From positions 73,240,298 through 73,304,297 of the forward strand of contig NC_063167.1 of assembly GCF_023159225.1 (NCBI RefSeq): DNA of 64,000 nt, read 5' to 3'. Both the position numbers and the translations under genes were made by a program. Below the pieces are notes generated by a model. The model was not told the DNA's origin and searched no databases. It worked only from the letters and a program-made list of their open reading frames with translations. This document shows positions 46,301 to 56,252 of this stretch, piece by piece; the stretch's first letter is position 1; each line of letters starts with the position of its first letter. The stretch is from Perognathus longimembris pacificus. Lineage: Eukaryota; Chordata; Mammalia; Rodentia; Heteromyidae.

Positions 46301-46964
46301 GCTGTTTTGAAAGCTTCATTGGGAAAGAGATTTGGAGTGATGACTGAGGTTCAGTAGTGCTGGTGAGGGTATGGGAATGGTTGATGAGATGGCTACAAGG
46401 ACAGAGGAGACTGTGAAGAAAGGTTATGGGGGGCAATGGGGCTGAGAGTACCTGCTGGGCTGGAACAAACAAGAAGGATGAGGCCATATGGAAGGACAAG
46501 GCAGGATGGAAATGAGACTGTGGGGCAAGGATGGAAGATAGGGGGATGAAGGGAGCTGAAGCCCGAGAAGGGGATGGGGCAGATTCTTGTGGTCTTTTGG
46601 AATTGGCAGACACAGCAATAGAGAACAGGGCCTTGGGAAGATGATAGGACTGCAGAAAAACTTCCAGAAGTTGGAGTAGGGGTACATGATTAGTGAGACA
46701 AGAAAGCAGTACAGGACCTTGAGGAAGGAAGAGGCTCAGAAGCCAGGTCAGCGGTGGGAGTACAGGTTTTGGGTGACAGCGCTGTTAGGTTAGCAAGGCT
46801 AGCGGGCTGCATTGCGGAGGCGCCCAGACGGTGAAAGCTTAAGGCGATGGTGCATGAAGCTGGGACTCAAAATTTCTCTCAACACGTCTTGAACCCAGAC
46901 CCAGGCCACACCTATTGAAACCTACCGCCACTTGTGAACTGGAGCAAGAGAAGAAGCGCTTCAT
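21979..46964 (-). CDS. ANKRD35: Ankyrin repeat domain-containing protein 35 (ANKRD35), 13 coding exons
   Basis: Coding exons in order: 46926-46964, 38608-38739, 37040-37128, 36644-36708, 33302-33359, 33081-33151, 31866-31972, 30525-30709, 29825-29862, 27776-29710, 23560-23649, 22917-22982, 21979-22041. The protein starts MKRFFSCSSSQVAV and ends ILSVQEE. With one extra G in exon 2 discounted, it is 978 aa against about 1001 in human from memory. Residues of about 50-255 form six ankyrin repeats; about 262-958 are a Glu/Gln/Leu-rich coiled coil. No enzymatic motif is present and the molecular role is unknown. Exon 2 reads in two frames either side of a seven-G run, so as written the gene is frameshifted and would stop in exon 3. 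The other junctions agree in phase and the 1935-nt exon is fully open, which favours a sequencing error or a very recent change. Confidence 0.93.
22042..22840 (+). repeat. SINEs in ANKRD35 intron 12
   Basis: Type B dimers at about 22083-22270 (followed by a GAAGAGG tract to 22325) and 22525-22730. The second splits a type A copy that resumes at about 22735-22840. Confidence 0.82.
22986..23104. repeat. (GA)n microsatellite abutting the ANKRD35 exon 12 acceptor
   Basis: About 119 bases of pure purine on plus, hence CT/C on the ANKRD35 strand. It ends directly at the CAG of the exon 12 acceptor (22983-22985) and contains no minus-strand AG. Confidence 0.95.
23185..23420 (-). repeat. Type A SINE in ANKRD35 intron 11
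   Basis: A full copy in sense orientation to ANKRD35. Confidence 0.8.
23740..27130. repeat. Repeats of ANKRD35 intron 10
   Basis: Type A SINEs: about 24080-24345 (minus), 24535-24775 (minus), 24865-25078 (plus), 25633-25865 (plus), 26266-26495 (plus), 26930-27130 (minus). B1-like: about 24350-24475 (minus). GGGA/GAAGG tract at 25079-25161 and GAAA tract at about 26500-26600. Unique gaps show no exon signal. Confidence 0.75.
25324..25527 (+). repeat. Type B SINE with target-site duplication, ANKRD35 intron 10
   Basis: A full ID dimer flanked by the 14-base duplication aaaactttgttctt at 25310-25323 and 25528-25541. It looks young. Confidence 0.92.
27361..27600. repeat. (TTCC)n/(CCCT)n tract in ANKRD35 intron 10
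   Basis: About 240 bases of pyrimidine on plus, including about 26 nearly perfect TTCC units at 27441-27546, that is GGAA on the ANKRD35 strand. It begins about 175 bases after the donor of the large exon. Confidence 0.96.
27776..29710 (-). other. ANKRD35: ANKRD35 exon 10: large coiled-coil exon
   Basis: One open exon of 1935 nt (645 codons, phase 0 at both ends). It starts ASPSEHQMGSPP, then an acidic Glu run, then long Leu heptads rich in Glu, Gln, Arg and Ala (for example LLLQLREELAAVWREKD). The 3' half is very GC-rich, which produces long meaningless ORFs on the opposite strand. Confidence 0.92.
30150..30357 (+). repeat. Type B SINE with target-site duplication, ANKRD35 intron 8
   Basis: Inserted into a minus-strand type A SINE (about 30010-30445). 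The duplication aaaagagtctcatgg lies at 30135-30149 and 30358-30372. Confidence 0.93.
30860..31420. repeat. SINEs in ANKRD35 intron 7
   Basis: Type A pieces at about 30860-31000 and 31000-31220 (plus) and a B1-like element at about 31290-31420 (minus). 31421-31764 is unique sequence. Confidence 0.75.
31765..31804. repeat. (AC)n near the ANKRD35 exon 7 donor
   Basis: Twenty AC units, read as (UG)n in the ANKRD35 transcript, starting about 60 bases after the exon 7 5' splice site. Confidence 0.95.
32160..32370 (+). repeat. Type A SINE in ANKRD35 intron 6
   Basis: A diverged copy whose tail passes directly into the large purine tract. Another type A copy lies at about 32745-32930. Confidence 0.75.
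32370..32675. repeat. 300-bp GGA/GAA polypurine tract
   Basis: About 305 bases, essentially without a pyrimidine on the plus strand, made of GGA and GAA blocks including long (GAA)n at about 32500-32600. It lies in ANKRD35 intron 6 and reads as (TTC)n/(TCC)n in the transcript. Confidence 0.97.
33458..36563. repeat. Repeats of ANKRD35 intron 4
   Basis: Type A: about 33458-33710 (plus), 33888-34320 (minus, split by a type B copy at about 34019-34183), 34890-35050 (minus), 35330-35680 (plus, two), 35805-35900 and 36180-36285 (plus). Type B: about 34555-34760 (plus), 35992-36175 (minus), 36373-36563 (plus). ID-like monomers at about 33775-33865 and 35700-35790. (CT)n at 35904-35987, (AC)n at 36287-36327, AAAAG units at 36328-36372. 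Confidence 0.78.
37240..38490. repeat. Repeats of ANKRD35 intron 2
   Basis: B1-like about 37240-37375 (minus), type A about 37475-37700 and 38255-38490 (both minus), (GT)n at 38208-38257. About 37700-38200 is unique sequence without exon signals. Confidence 0.75.
38684..38690 (-). other. ANKRD35: Extra G in ANKRD35 exon 2: frameshift
   Basis: The minus strand reads CAGC, seven Gs, then ACGTGG, where QRGDV needs six Gs. Before the run the frame gives VERWNRRDQKLLEAVQRG; after it the correct frame is shifted by one. Exon 3 begins in the phase expected for a 131-nt exon 2, whereas 132 nt are present. Read literally, a TGA follows at the end of exon 3. Confidence 0.88.
38950..42815. repeat. Repeats of ANKRD35 intron 1, right of exon 2
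   Basis: B1-like about 38950-39060 (plus) and 42580-42712 (minus). Type B about 39793-40005 (minus). Type A about 40045-40235 (plus), 41035-41280, 41525-41745, 41765-42003 (minus), 42080-42180 (plus). A clear MIR at about 40640-40815 (plus). (AC)n at 40239-40303, CCTT/CCCT tract at 41282-41522, GAG/GAA tract at 42188-42276, TTTC run at 42715-42746. Confidence 0.77.
39341..39550 (-). repeat. Type B SINE with target-site duplication, ANKRD35 intron 1
   Basis: Inserted in a minus-strand type A SINE. Duplication ctgccttcaaacttt at 39326-39340 and 39551-39565. Nearly identical to the copies at 5063-5255 and 48995-49188. Confidence 0.93.
42800..46299. repeat. Repeats of ANKRD35 intron 1, middle part
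   Basis: Type A about 42800-42970 (plus), 43560-43790 and 43855-44065 (minus), 44490-44700 (plus), 45370-45590 (minus), 46040-46245 (plus). (TG)n at about 43493-43540 and (AC)n at 46250-46298. Unique blocks at 44070-44480, 44720-45360 and 45600-46030 show no exon that I can support. Confidence 0.72.
43219..43476 (+). pseudogene. Possible retrocopy fragment of an unidentified gene
   Basis: A 53-codon open frame after a TGA (43216-43218) ends in TAA at 43378-43380 and includes IVKATVATLAEQVNGN and ends TDLAPTV. About 90 bases on, two overlapping AATAAA signals occur at 43466-43476. The composition looks protein-like rather than repeat-like. I do not recognise the parent gene. It lies antisense in ANKRD35 intron 1. 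Confidence 0.3.
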
Positions 46965-47590
46965 GGCTGGAGCCAGGGCCACGGGAGGACGGGGACGCGT
47001 GGAGAGCCCAGCACAGGTTCCCAGACCTACCCGACTCAACCGGGGCTGGGCGGGAGACAACTGTCAAAAAGCAGAGCGGCCCCGCCCCAGGCCACGACCA
47101 TACACTACTCTACCCAATCAGAGACGAGATCGCGAGGACTGGGTTTGAAGCTCCGCCCACTCCTGCCCCTGCAGAGACGGGGGCGGGGGGGGCGGGAAAC
47201 ACCCGCAGTCTGCCGCTGCGATCTGAGCCAGATCCCCGGCCTCGCCCCGCGGCGCGAACCTCACCTCCTGCGGACCGGGATCGGCCCAGTGGGAAACGTT
47301 TCAGCCTCCTCCCCTGGCTCCACCCTGCCTCCCCGAGCCCCGCCTCGTCCCCGCTGATCCTCCCCTAGCTCCACCCTACCGCCCCAAACCCCGCCTCGTC
47401 CCCTCTGGTCCTCCCCTAACTCCATCCTGCTGCCCCGAGCCCCGCCTCATCCCACGCTGGTCCTCCGCTAGCTCCACTCTGACTCCTCGAACCCCGCCTC
47501 GCCCCCCGCCCTCGCCGCGCTGTGAGGCCTTGGCCAGACCCCTGCTTCTTCCCTCTTCCAATTCCCCGCCCCAAGCACTAAAGAGCATTG
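46840..47590 (-). promoter_or_regulatory. ANKRD35: ANKRD35 GC-rich promoter
   Basis: GC- and CpG-rich DNA surrounds coding exon 1 (46926-46964) and extends about 600 bases upstream on the minus strand. It includes gggcggggggggcggg at about 47170-47190 and four tandem CCCCGCC boxes further up. The start site cannot be fixed. Confidence 0.65.
47308..47512. repeat. Four-copy 51-bp GC-box minisatellite
   Basis: Copies begin with cctcccct or cctccgct at 47308, 47359, 47410 and 47462, a period of 51-52 bases. Each carries GCTCCACCCT-like and CCCCGCCTC segments. CCCCGCC is an Sp/KLF-type GC box, so the array places four evenly spaced boxes about 350-550 bases upstream of the ANKRD35 ATG. Confidence 0.88.
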
Positions 47591-47689
47591 TAAGAGAGCA
47601 GTTGGAACTAGGAAGAGATCGCTGTGCTTGGCCGAGAACCGATTTTCTAACCCAACTTTGACTTAGAAAGGGGTAAAGAGAAAATTCTT

Positions 47690-49188
47690 TAATTCTTTAT
47701 TTATTGTGGGTCGTGAACTCTGGGCCTGGACGCTGTCCCTGAGCTCTTCGGTTCAAGGCTCTACCACTTGAGCCACAAGGCCACTTCCGTTTTTTTGGTG
47801 GTTAATTGGAGATAAGAGTCTTGCCCAGGCTGGCTTTGAACAGGGATCCTTAGATCTCAGTCTCCTGAGTTGCTAGGACTATAGGCTGGAGCCACCAGCA
47901 CCAGACCCTACCTGGTTTAAAGACAAGAAAACTACTACCTAGAAAAGTTAAATGTATCTGTGGTCAAACAGGTTTTAAGCACTATATCCTAGATTTAACT
48001 CCAGATCTGTCTTCATTATTAACTACTGTACTGCACGGCATCTCATGCTCAGCCATCTCTTTATTTAAGGCTATAGAGCTAATAAATAAAAGATGGATGA
48101 TTTCAATGTAGGCGTCTGTGCTTCCTGAACCTACACACTTTATACTCTATTGTCCTGTAGGTAAGTAAGAATTACAAGAGGCTATGGCACATCTCCCATG
48201 GGAGAATCGCAGAAAATATTTTAAAATACTTCATAACCTTGCCTTCCAGGAAATATACTATATAAAGATGCAGGCAAGCTGGGTGCTTGTGACTCATGCC
48301 TGTAATTGTAACTACTCAGGAAGCTGAGATCTGAGGATTGTGTTTCAAAGTCAGCCTGGGCAGAAAAGTTTGTGAGGCTTGTATCTCCAATTAACTACTA
48401 AAAAAGCTGGTAGTAAAGGTGTGGTTTGAGTAGTAGAGTTCCAGCCTTGAGCATAAAAGCTAAGAGACAGGGTGCAGGCCTTGAATTCAAACCCCAGTAC
48501 CCAGCACAAACAAACAAAAAGAATCTGGTAAAGGGGCTGGGGATATGGCCTAGTGGCAAGAATGCTTGCCTTGTATACATGAGGCCCTGGGTTCAATTCC
48601 CCAGCACCACACATACAGAAAATGGCCAGAAGTGGCACTGTGGCTCAGGTGGCAGAGTGCTAGCCTTGAGTAAAAAGAAGCCAGGGACAGTGCTCAGGCC
48701 CTGAGTCCAAGCCCCAGGACTGGCCAAAAAAAAAAAAAAAAAAAATCTGGTAAAGTAAAAATTTACCCACCATTTTTTTTTGCCAGTCCTGGGCCTTGAA
48801 CTCAGGGCTTGGGCACTATTGCTGAATTTCTTTTGCTCAATACCAACACTGTACTACTTGAGCTACAGCACCACTTTCGGCTTTTTTTCTGTTTATGTAG
48901 TACTGAGGAATCAAACCCAGGGTTTCATGCATGCTAGGCAAGCACTAAGCCACATTCCCAGTTCCTACTCACCATTTTTTTTTTTTTTTTTTTTTGGCCA
49001 GTCCTGGGCCTTGGACTCAGGGCCTGAGCACTGTCCCTGGCTTCTTCCCGCTCAAGGCTAGCACTCTGCCACTTGAGCCACAGCGCCGCTTCTGGCCGTT
49101 TTCTGTATATGTGGTGCTGGGGAATCAAACCTAGGTCCTCGTGTATCCGAGGCAGGCACTCTTGCCACTAGGCTATATCCCCAGCCCA
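47690..49188. repeat. SINE cluster between ANKRD35 and ITGA10
   Basis: Type A about 47700-47910 (minus) and 48275-48510 (plus). Type B about 48535-48745 (plus), 48778-48965 (minus) and 48981-49188 (minus). The last is flanked by tactcaccatttttt at 48966-48980 and 49189-49203. Confidence 0.85.
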
Positions 49189-49203
49189 TACTCACCATTT
49201 TTT

Positions 49204-50393
49204 GAGCAGGCTATGTTCTAGGAAACTCAGAGTCATAAGTAATTTGACACAGAACTTTGTCTTCACCATCTGATATATATTGTCCTCTCTACTGGGAAGT
49301 GCCCAGAGAGATCACCTTCTGCTGAAGGTCAGATGCATACCACAGTAAACATTCATCCAGGCCTCAAGAACATCCTGGAAAGACAGGTTCTATGGCCAAT
49401 GCTCCCCCTCAGCAATGGAATCTTTCCTCTGTCTAACTTGAAATGAGCACTGATTATTCAAATGCTATCAGAGTTGCACTCTGGAGACCAATAACTGATT
49501 TTGGTATCCAAAATCTTGATGACACAAAAAGAAAACAAGTTTCTCTGCATCACTGGAAATCCAATTGCCAGTCGAGTGCTCATGACATTCAACCTAGCTT
49601 CTTGGGACTCTGAGGAAGCCAGCCTGGACAGGGAGGGCTATGAGACTCTTATCTTCAATTAACCAACAAAACAAAGTGGAACTGGGGCTCAAGAATGCCC
49701 CCCTTGAGCAGAAAAAACTAAGCAGGAGTGCAAAGTCCTGAGTTCAAGCCCATGTAAGCACATCAAGACAAACAAACACTAAAAAATAATTTTGAAAAAA
49801 AAAGAGAAAATCTAATTTTCTTTGCTGGCTATGACCAATATATGAGCAAGATGGGTAGTTTAGATATACAATTTAGTTTGGAGATTTCCAGTAAATATCA
49901 CTTAAGAGCTGACAAACTGATTCTATCATACAATCCCTGTTTTAAAAATGAGTGGGTTTGCTCCAGAAACTTTTCCCTAGAAGCTATGCATACATACTAT
50001 ACAATCAAAGTTGGATACGTGAAGGCTTGTTTCTGAGAACTCAGCCCAGTGACTGGCTTTTAAATGACAACCTTGGGGAGCTGCCAGTTCCCTACACTGA
50101 CAAGGTAAAGATTTTCCCATCTTCAAACAGCAATCAATCCTCATCCTTCAGTCCCAGGGCGCTTAAGAGAGGGGCCTGGGGAAGGCAGGTGCCGGAAGCT
50201 CCTGCCTATAATCCTAGCTACTCAGGAGGCTGAGATTTGTGAATGGTGTAAGGCCAGCCTGTGTAGGAAGGTCTGTCTAACCTCTAATTAACCATAAAAA
50301 AGCCAGAAGTGGAGCTGTGGCTCAAGTGGAAGAGTGTTAGCCTTGAGTGAAAAAGATAAGCAAGAGTGTCAGGCCCTGAGTTCAAGCCCTAAT

Positions 50394-50435
<42 letters not shown>

Positions 50436-51315
50436 GCGCGCGCGTGCGCGCACGCACACACAGAAGTAAAGCAGGCATACACATACACTGCCTAGGGGAT
50501 CCTGTCTTCTCTGCTATTCTAGCTTTAGCCACTTGGGGGACCCTGGCGCCAGGAAAAAAAAAAATCAGGCATCCAGCCCTAGCTTTGCTTCCAAGGAGGG
50601 CTGAGGTTGGGGCAGGCCGGCCAGCAAGCCTAGAGGCAGCTCTGTTTCCCCAGCACCTGAGGGCAGGCAAGGGTACCACAGAGTCTCAGGTTTCAGGGGT
50701 GGGTGGCAGTTGCCTGTCTAAAAGCTTCTCTGTTCCTCGGGATTGTACAGAATGTCTCTTGTGGCTTTTTCTCCTCCCTCCGTTTTTCCTGTGGACTCTC
50801 CCTATCCGCTCCATGAATCACTAGAGTCCACAGGAAAGCAGCAGATGTTGACTTTACTCCTTTCAAGCCAATGTCAGCTCCCTCCTGTGGAGTGAGGAGG
50901 CAGGAAGGTTTAAAAAGAAAGAAAGAAGTGGGGGAATGGAGGGAGATCACCTGAGTAACTCATCCTCCCCAAACTATATGACCGTACAAGGGAATGTAAA
51001 AGGAGTCAGGGAAAATTTTTTTGATTAGTGGAGATGGGGACAAATAGGCTCTGGAAAACAAAGACCCCAATGTTGACTGTGGAATAGGATCAGGAGGAGG
51101 GCAGCCCAGGGTGGGAGGGCTCCTAGGTTTGGTGCCAGCCCTGAGGTAAAGTCTCATCTCTTGCCAAGAGTATCACCAAGTAAGACTGCAGGCCTGGGGA
51201 GAGTCCAGAAGCTTCGTCTTGTCCCTGCTGACTTATCAAACCTCTCTTCTCTTCTCTTTTCACAAGGCTCTTGAAGAAGCTGCCAGGAATGGGATTTTTG
51301 AGCCTTCTTGTACAT
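49204..51315 (-). other. ITGA10: ITGA10 3' UTR and flank
   Basis: The 3' UTR starts at 51315. No canonical AATAAA is found on the minus strand down to 49.2 kb; an AGTAAA variant lies at 50853-50858. The 3' end is therefore not fixed. Type A SINEs lie at about 49570-49760 and 50185-50395 (plus), then (AC)n/(CG)n at 50396-50461. Other parts are unique. Confidence 0.5.
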
Positions 51316-51753
51316 TCATTGCTCTGTGTTCTCTTTTCTTCTTTCCTCCTGGGGAACTTTCTTACGGGCAAAGAAGCCAAGCTATAGAAGAAGAGGGAAG
51401 AGTCACTGCCAAGTACCCGGATTGCCAACAGCCCTCAGACTGATCTGAAGTCTTCACTTTTGTACTTCCAAAAAATGGGATTCCATTTTATTTTATTTGG
51501 CCTTGTTTAATTCAATCAACATTTGTGTAAGACAGTGCAAGAGATCTGGGCACGACACCAACAGACTGTCCAGTACTCAGCAGAGTTCTGTCCAGCTGTG
51601 GGTGCCAAGACCCCCATTTCTCACTAGACGAATGCCTACCTTCCACAGGCAGGAGACAAGGAGAGCAAGCAGGAGCAGCCCGCCCAGGACACTGCCAATG
51701 AGGATCCACAGCGAGATGAAGACAGGGCGAGTCTGAATCACCTCCAGGAGGCT
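51316..51753 (-). other. ITGA10: ITGA10 transmembrane and cytoplasmic exons
   Basis: Exon 51640-51753 carries the helix FISLWILIGSVLGGLLLL and continues to CLWK. Exon 51316-51381 gives LGFFARKKVPQEERRKE and a stop. GFFxR is the conserved alpha-integrin clasp that pairs with the beta tail. Confidence 0.95.
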
Positions 51754-51768
51754 CTGGTGAGAAGAGAA

Positions 51769-51809
<41 letters not shown>

Positions 51810-53444
51810 CGCGCGCGCACACACACATATGCATGCCAATAGGGAGCTGAAAGTCAAACAGGGCCTCTCTCTCGCTTGGCTTTTTCCACTCAAGACTAGT
51901 GTTCCACCACTTGAGCCACACCCCCACTTGTTTCTTTTTTTACTTGTGAATTAGAGAAAAGAGTTTCATAGACTTAACTATCCAGTGGCTGGCTTTGAAC
52001 TGTGATCCTCAGATCTCAGCCTCCTGAGTAGCTAGGATTACAGGTATGAGTTACCAGTGCCCAGCTGAAGAGTTGTTTTTCCCATGAAGCCTTTATTCCG
52101 TTCTCTTGACCCCACATTTTAGCAAAGCCTTCCCCCCAAAGAGAACCTTAATATAGGAATATTAGTGGTCATCATTTCTGACTTCCCCACTGCTGCGTGG
52201 CAGAGGTACTCTCACCCTGGGAAAGCCTTGTCTCTTACCCCATCCTGTCACCATTATTTTCACAGCTCTCACATTCATTCTCCAGCCCCACCTCACTCCA
52301 GCGGGAGGCTTCGGTCAGCTTCAAGACGCTGCTTTCCTCAGTTCCCAGCTCGAAGGTGCTCACCACGGTCAGAGACTTGAACTTGGCCTGTGGAAGAGTG
52401 GTAGTAAGACATCTAAAATGAGCCATGAGGCTCATGTCTATAATCCTACCTACTGAGGAGGCTGAGATCTGAGGATCATAGTTTGAAGCCTACCCCGGGA
52501 AGGAAGGCTATGAGATGTCAAATAACCAGCAAGAAGCCGGAAGTGGAGGAGTGTGGGTCAAGTGGTAGAGTGCCAGCCTTGAGCATAAAAGCTAAATGAG
52601 AACTTAAGGCTCTGAATTCAAGCTCCAGAACTGACTGGCATGCATGCGCGTGCGTGCACGCGCACGCACACACGGTCAGGAAAAAAGATTAAAGAGATGA
52701 GCGACTTGCTCATGGTCCAATAGCCAGCAAGAGGCAAAAAGGAACATTGAACAGGGATTTGTTTACCTTCCAAATGAATGTCAGCATGTCAGACAGAAGC
52801 AGGAGGGGAGAAGAGCAGGCAGCAAAGGCTTACCCTCCGGAAGAACTCATTGTGGACCAGCCTGAGTAGTCCAACAGAGACCTCCGTTCCCTTTGTCAAC
52901 TGCCCCAGGTAGCATCTCACCACCTGACACTGCGCGTTGCTTGAATTCTATGCGAAGAGAGACTCAGATAAGGATCCTGAAAGAAGGCTTCCTGCTCCCT
53001 CTCCTCCCCTGTCACCACACACCACACTCTACTTGCATTCTTGTTCTGGACACCCACTTGTGATTCATACCAGCCTGTGTGTGTTCTGAAGGTCCTCTGG
53101 ATGCACAAGGGGCCCTGGAGGCTCCGTCAGGTTCCTCACTGTGCAGGTTGCCTATGGAAGACCTGACTTGAAACACCCTTCTAAGTCAGAGCTGGGTGGC
53201 TCACGCCTGAAATCCCAACTCAGGAGGCTGAGACTGAGGACTGTGGTTCAAAGCCAGCCCAGGCAAGAAAGTGCATGAGACTCTTGCCTCTAATTAACCA
53301 CCAAGAAAGCTGGAAGGGGAGCTGTGGCTCAAGTGGTAGAGTGCTAGCCTTAAGGGAAAAAAGCTCAGGGACAGTGCCCAAGCCCTGAGTTCAAGCCCCA
53401 GGACTAGTGCATGCATGTACACAGGCATATGTGCACACACACAC

Positions 53445-53491
<47 letters not shown>

Positions 53492-56221
53492 TCAGAAGGA
53501 GAAGGAGGAAGAGGAAGATCTCACAGGAAGAGGAGCCCCAAGAGCAGCCAGCCTAGGGAACTAATACTGAATCTGGCTTCAGTGAGCTCACCAGCTCAAG
53601 GCAGCTGGGTTCCACATGCTCTAGCCCACCCAGACTCACATTGCTCGTGACGACTTGGGATAGAGACAGGAAGTAATTGCCCCCATGGGCTACAGCTGGA
53701 AGGAGGGCAGAGAGGACGAGGCCACGGACCACATAACAACCAAGGTTCTGAACCTGAGAGAATTGGAAGTGGCAAGGGACACCATTGAAATCCATCGGAG
53801 ATTCTACCTATCCTTTCCCCACATAGCCATTCCTCCGCAGCCCCCCGCCCTGCCCCCTGTCAACTTCTCACCCTGAGAGTGGTTCTGAATTCAGGGCCAG
53901 GATTCATTGGGAGGGTCCTGTAGGGGTGAACCTCATAGCGGTGCAGAGTGGACTCACTGTGTAGTCAGGAGGGGGAGAAGGTGACAGCCATGACACAGGG
54001 ACACGGAGACACAGGGTCAGGGAAGGCAGGAACAGCACATAGAAAAAGTGACAGGAGTACAAAGATTAAAAAACATGGAATATAAGTCAGGTGCTGGTGG
54101 CTCATGCCTGTAATCCTAGTTATTCATGTGGCTGAGATCTGAGAATCATGGTTCAAAGCCAGCCTAAGCAGGAATGTCTGTGAGATTCTTACCTCAAGGT
54201 CATAAGGCCCTGAGTTCAAGACCCAGTACTAGCAACATTTTTAAAAGAAAGAAAGAATCTTACTTTCCCTAGTTTTAAGGCTTTTCCAGATCTTGAGTTG
54301 GAATAAGGAGATATAGATCATGATCATGCACTTGTATCAAGTCTTGATTATATTCCAGTGTGTGTGTGTGTGCACGTGCACATGCACGAACGCGCACCCC
54401 AACAATGGGGCTTAAACTCAGGGTCTGACTGCCATCCTCTGGCATTTTTGCTCAGGGCTGATATTCTACCACTTGAACTGCAACTCTACTTACAACTTTT
54501 GGCTGGTTAGGGACAATAATCTCTTAGACTTCTCTATGCATATTGACTTTGACCCAGGATCCTCAGATCTCAGCCTCCTGTGTAGGTAGGATTGCAGACA
54601 TGAGACAACGGCACCCAGTCCAGATTTTATTTATTTTTTTTAAAGAAAAGGTTCATCATGGTAGGAATGAGGACAAAAAGATTTGACATTTGTGTTTCTA
54701 GGGACACTGAGTCCCATGAACAGAAAGGGAAGAAACAAAGGATATGAGTCTGGGGTCCGAACTGGGTTCCAGCCAGAAGCTGGGCCATACCTGGAGAACA
54801 GGAGATGAGGCTCATACTGGATGTAGGCAGATGTATGCACTGTATTATCTTGAAGGGTTCCATTTCTCTCCAGGCTACTGCTGTAGAACCAGGGATGGGG
54901 GGAAGTTCATACACCAGCCCTCCTCAGATACCCTTCATCACCAACACAGGAGTCACACAGCTCCTCCCCCAACTTCCAGCCAACACTCAACAGGAGAGGG
55001 AGGAGTGTCCTCGGTCCTCACCTACTTGCCGTCAGCCTCACCCACACCTGACTCAGAAGGGAGACACAGCTAAACTCAAACTCCAGCAGAAACGTCGCCT
55101 AGGGGCAGGGGACACCAAGGTAATGGCAGATTACTTCCCTTCGGAACCCTTTGTGCCCAAACCAACACCCAGGCTCCCAGGTCCCAGCCACTGGTTACAT
55201 GGAGCCCTGTCCTCACCCCAAGTCACAACTCACCTTAGCACCAGCCTGGAAAACTGGATGCCCCACGCTGCAGAGCTGCGCATGGGTGGAACGGGTTGTG
55301 CACTCCACTTTTATGATGCTGTCTCTCTAAAGGCAGAGTAATGTGAGTGGGAGCTACAGTTGGGCTGTACCCTCTCCTACCCACAGCCTATAAAAACTGA
55401 GCCTTTCTTCAGGGCAATCAGCTGGCTCACGCCTGTAATCCCAGCTATTTGGGTGGCTGAGATCTAAGAATCACCATTAGAAGCCAACCTGTGCAGGAAA
55501 GCCTGTGAAACTTACAGCTCTAATTAGCTAGCAAAAAGCCAAAAGTGGGGGTGTGGCTCAAGTGGTAAAATGCTAGCCTTGAGTGACAAAGCTTAAGGAC
55601 AATGCCAGGCTCTGAGTTCAAGCCTTCCACTTCATTGTAATGGTGCATGCACACACACATGCACATACACACACACAGGCATACATGCATGCACACACGC
55701 ACACACGCACCCTACAAACAAGGTCAGACTCTAATCTTCCTCCTCCTCCTGCTCTCACATCCCCTCCTCTAAGGTACCTGAGGAGCAACACTAGCCAGGT
55801 GGAGGTTTCTAGAGAAGTTGAGATCCAGGCTGGTGTAGTAGGCATTTTCTTTCCTGTTCTCCAGAGTTGCTGACACCAGTACTTTCCGCTGGCCACCTCG
55901 AACCACAAATGAAGCCTTCCTAGAAGTGGTGGATAAAGGGGAGACCAGGAGATGCCCATTGATGACTACCACTTCTGTGATCAGGGATAAGAAACAACCC
56001 CTGAGGCAGGCATGCCTGTAATCCTTGCTACTCTGGAGGCTGAAATCTTAGGATCGCAGTTGGAAGTAAGCCTGGGCAGACAGATCTGAGACTCTTATTT
56101 CCCAATTACCCAGCAAAAAGTGGGAAGTGAAAGTGTGGCTCAAGTAGTAGAGAAACAGTCTTGAGTGAAAAAGCTACAAGGGCACAATACCAATACACAC
56201 ACATACACACACACAGCAACC

Positions 56222-56252
<31 letters not shown>

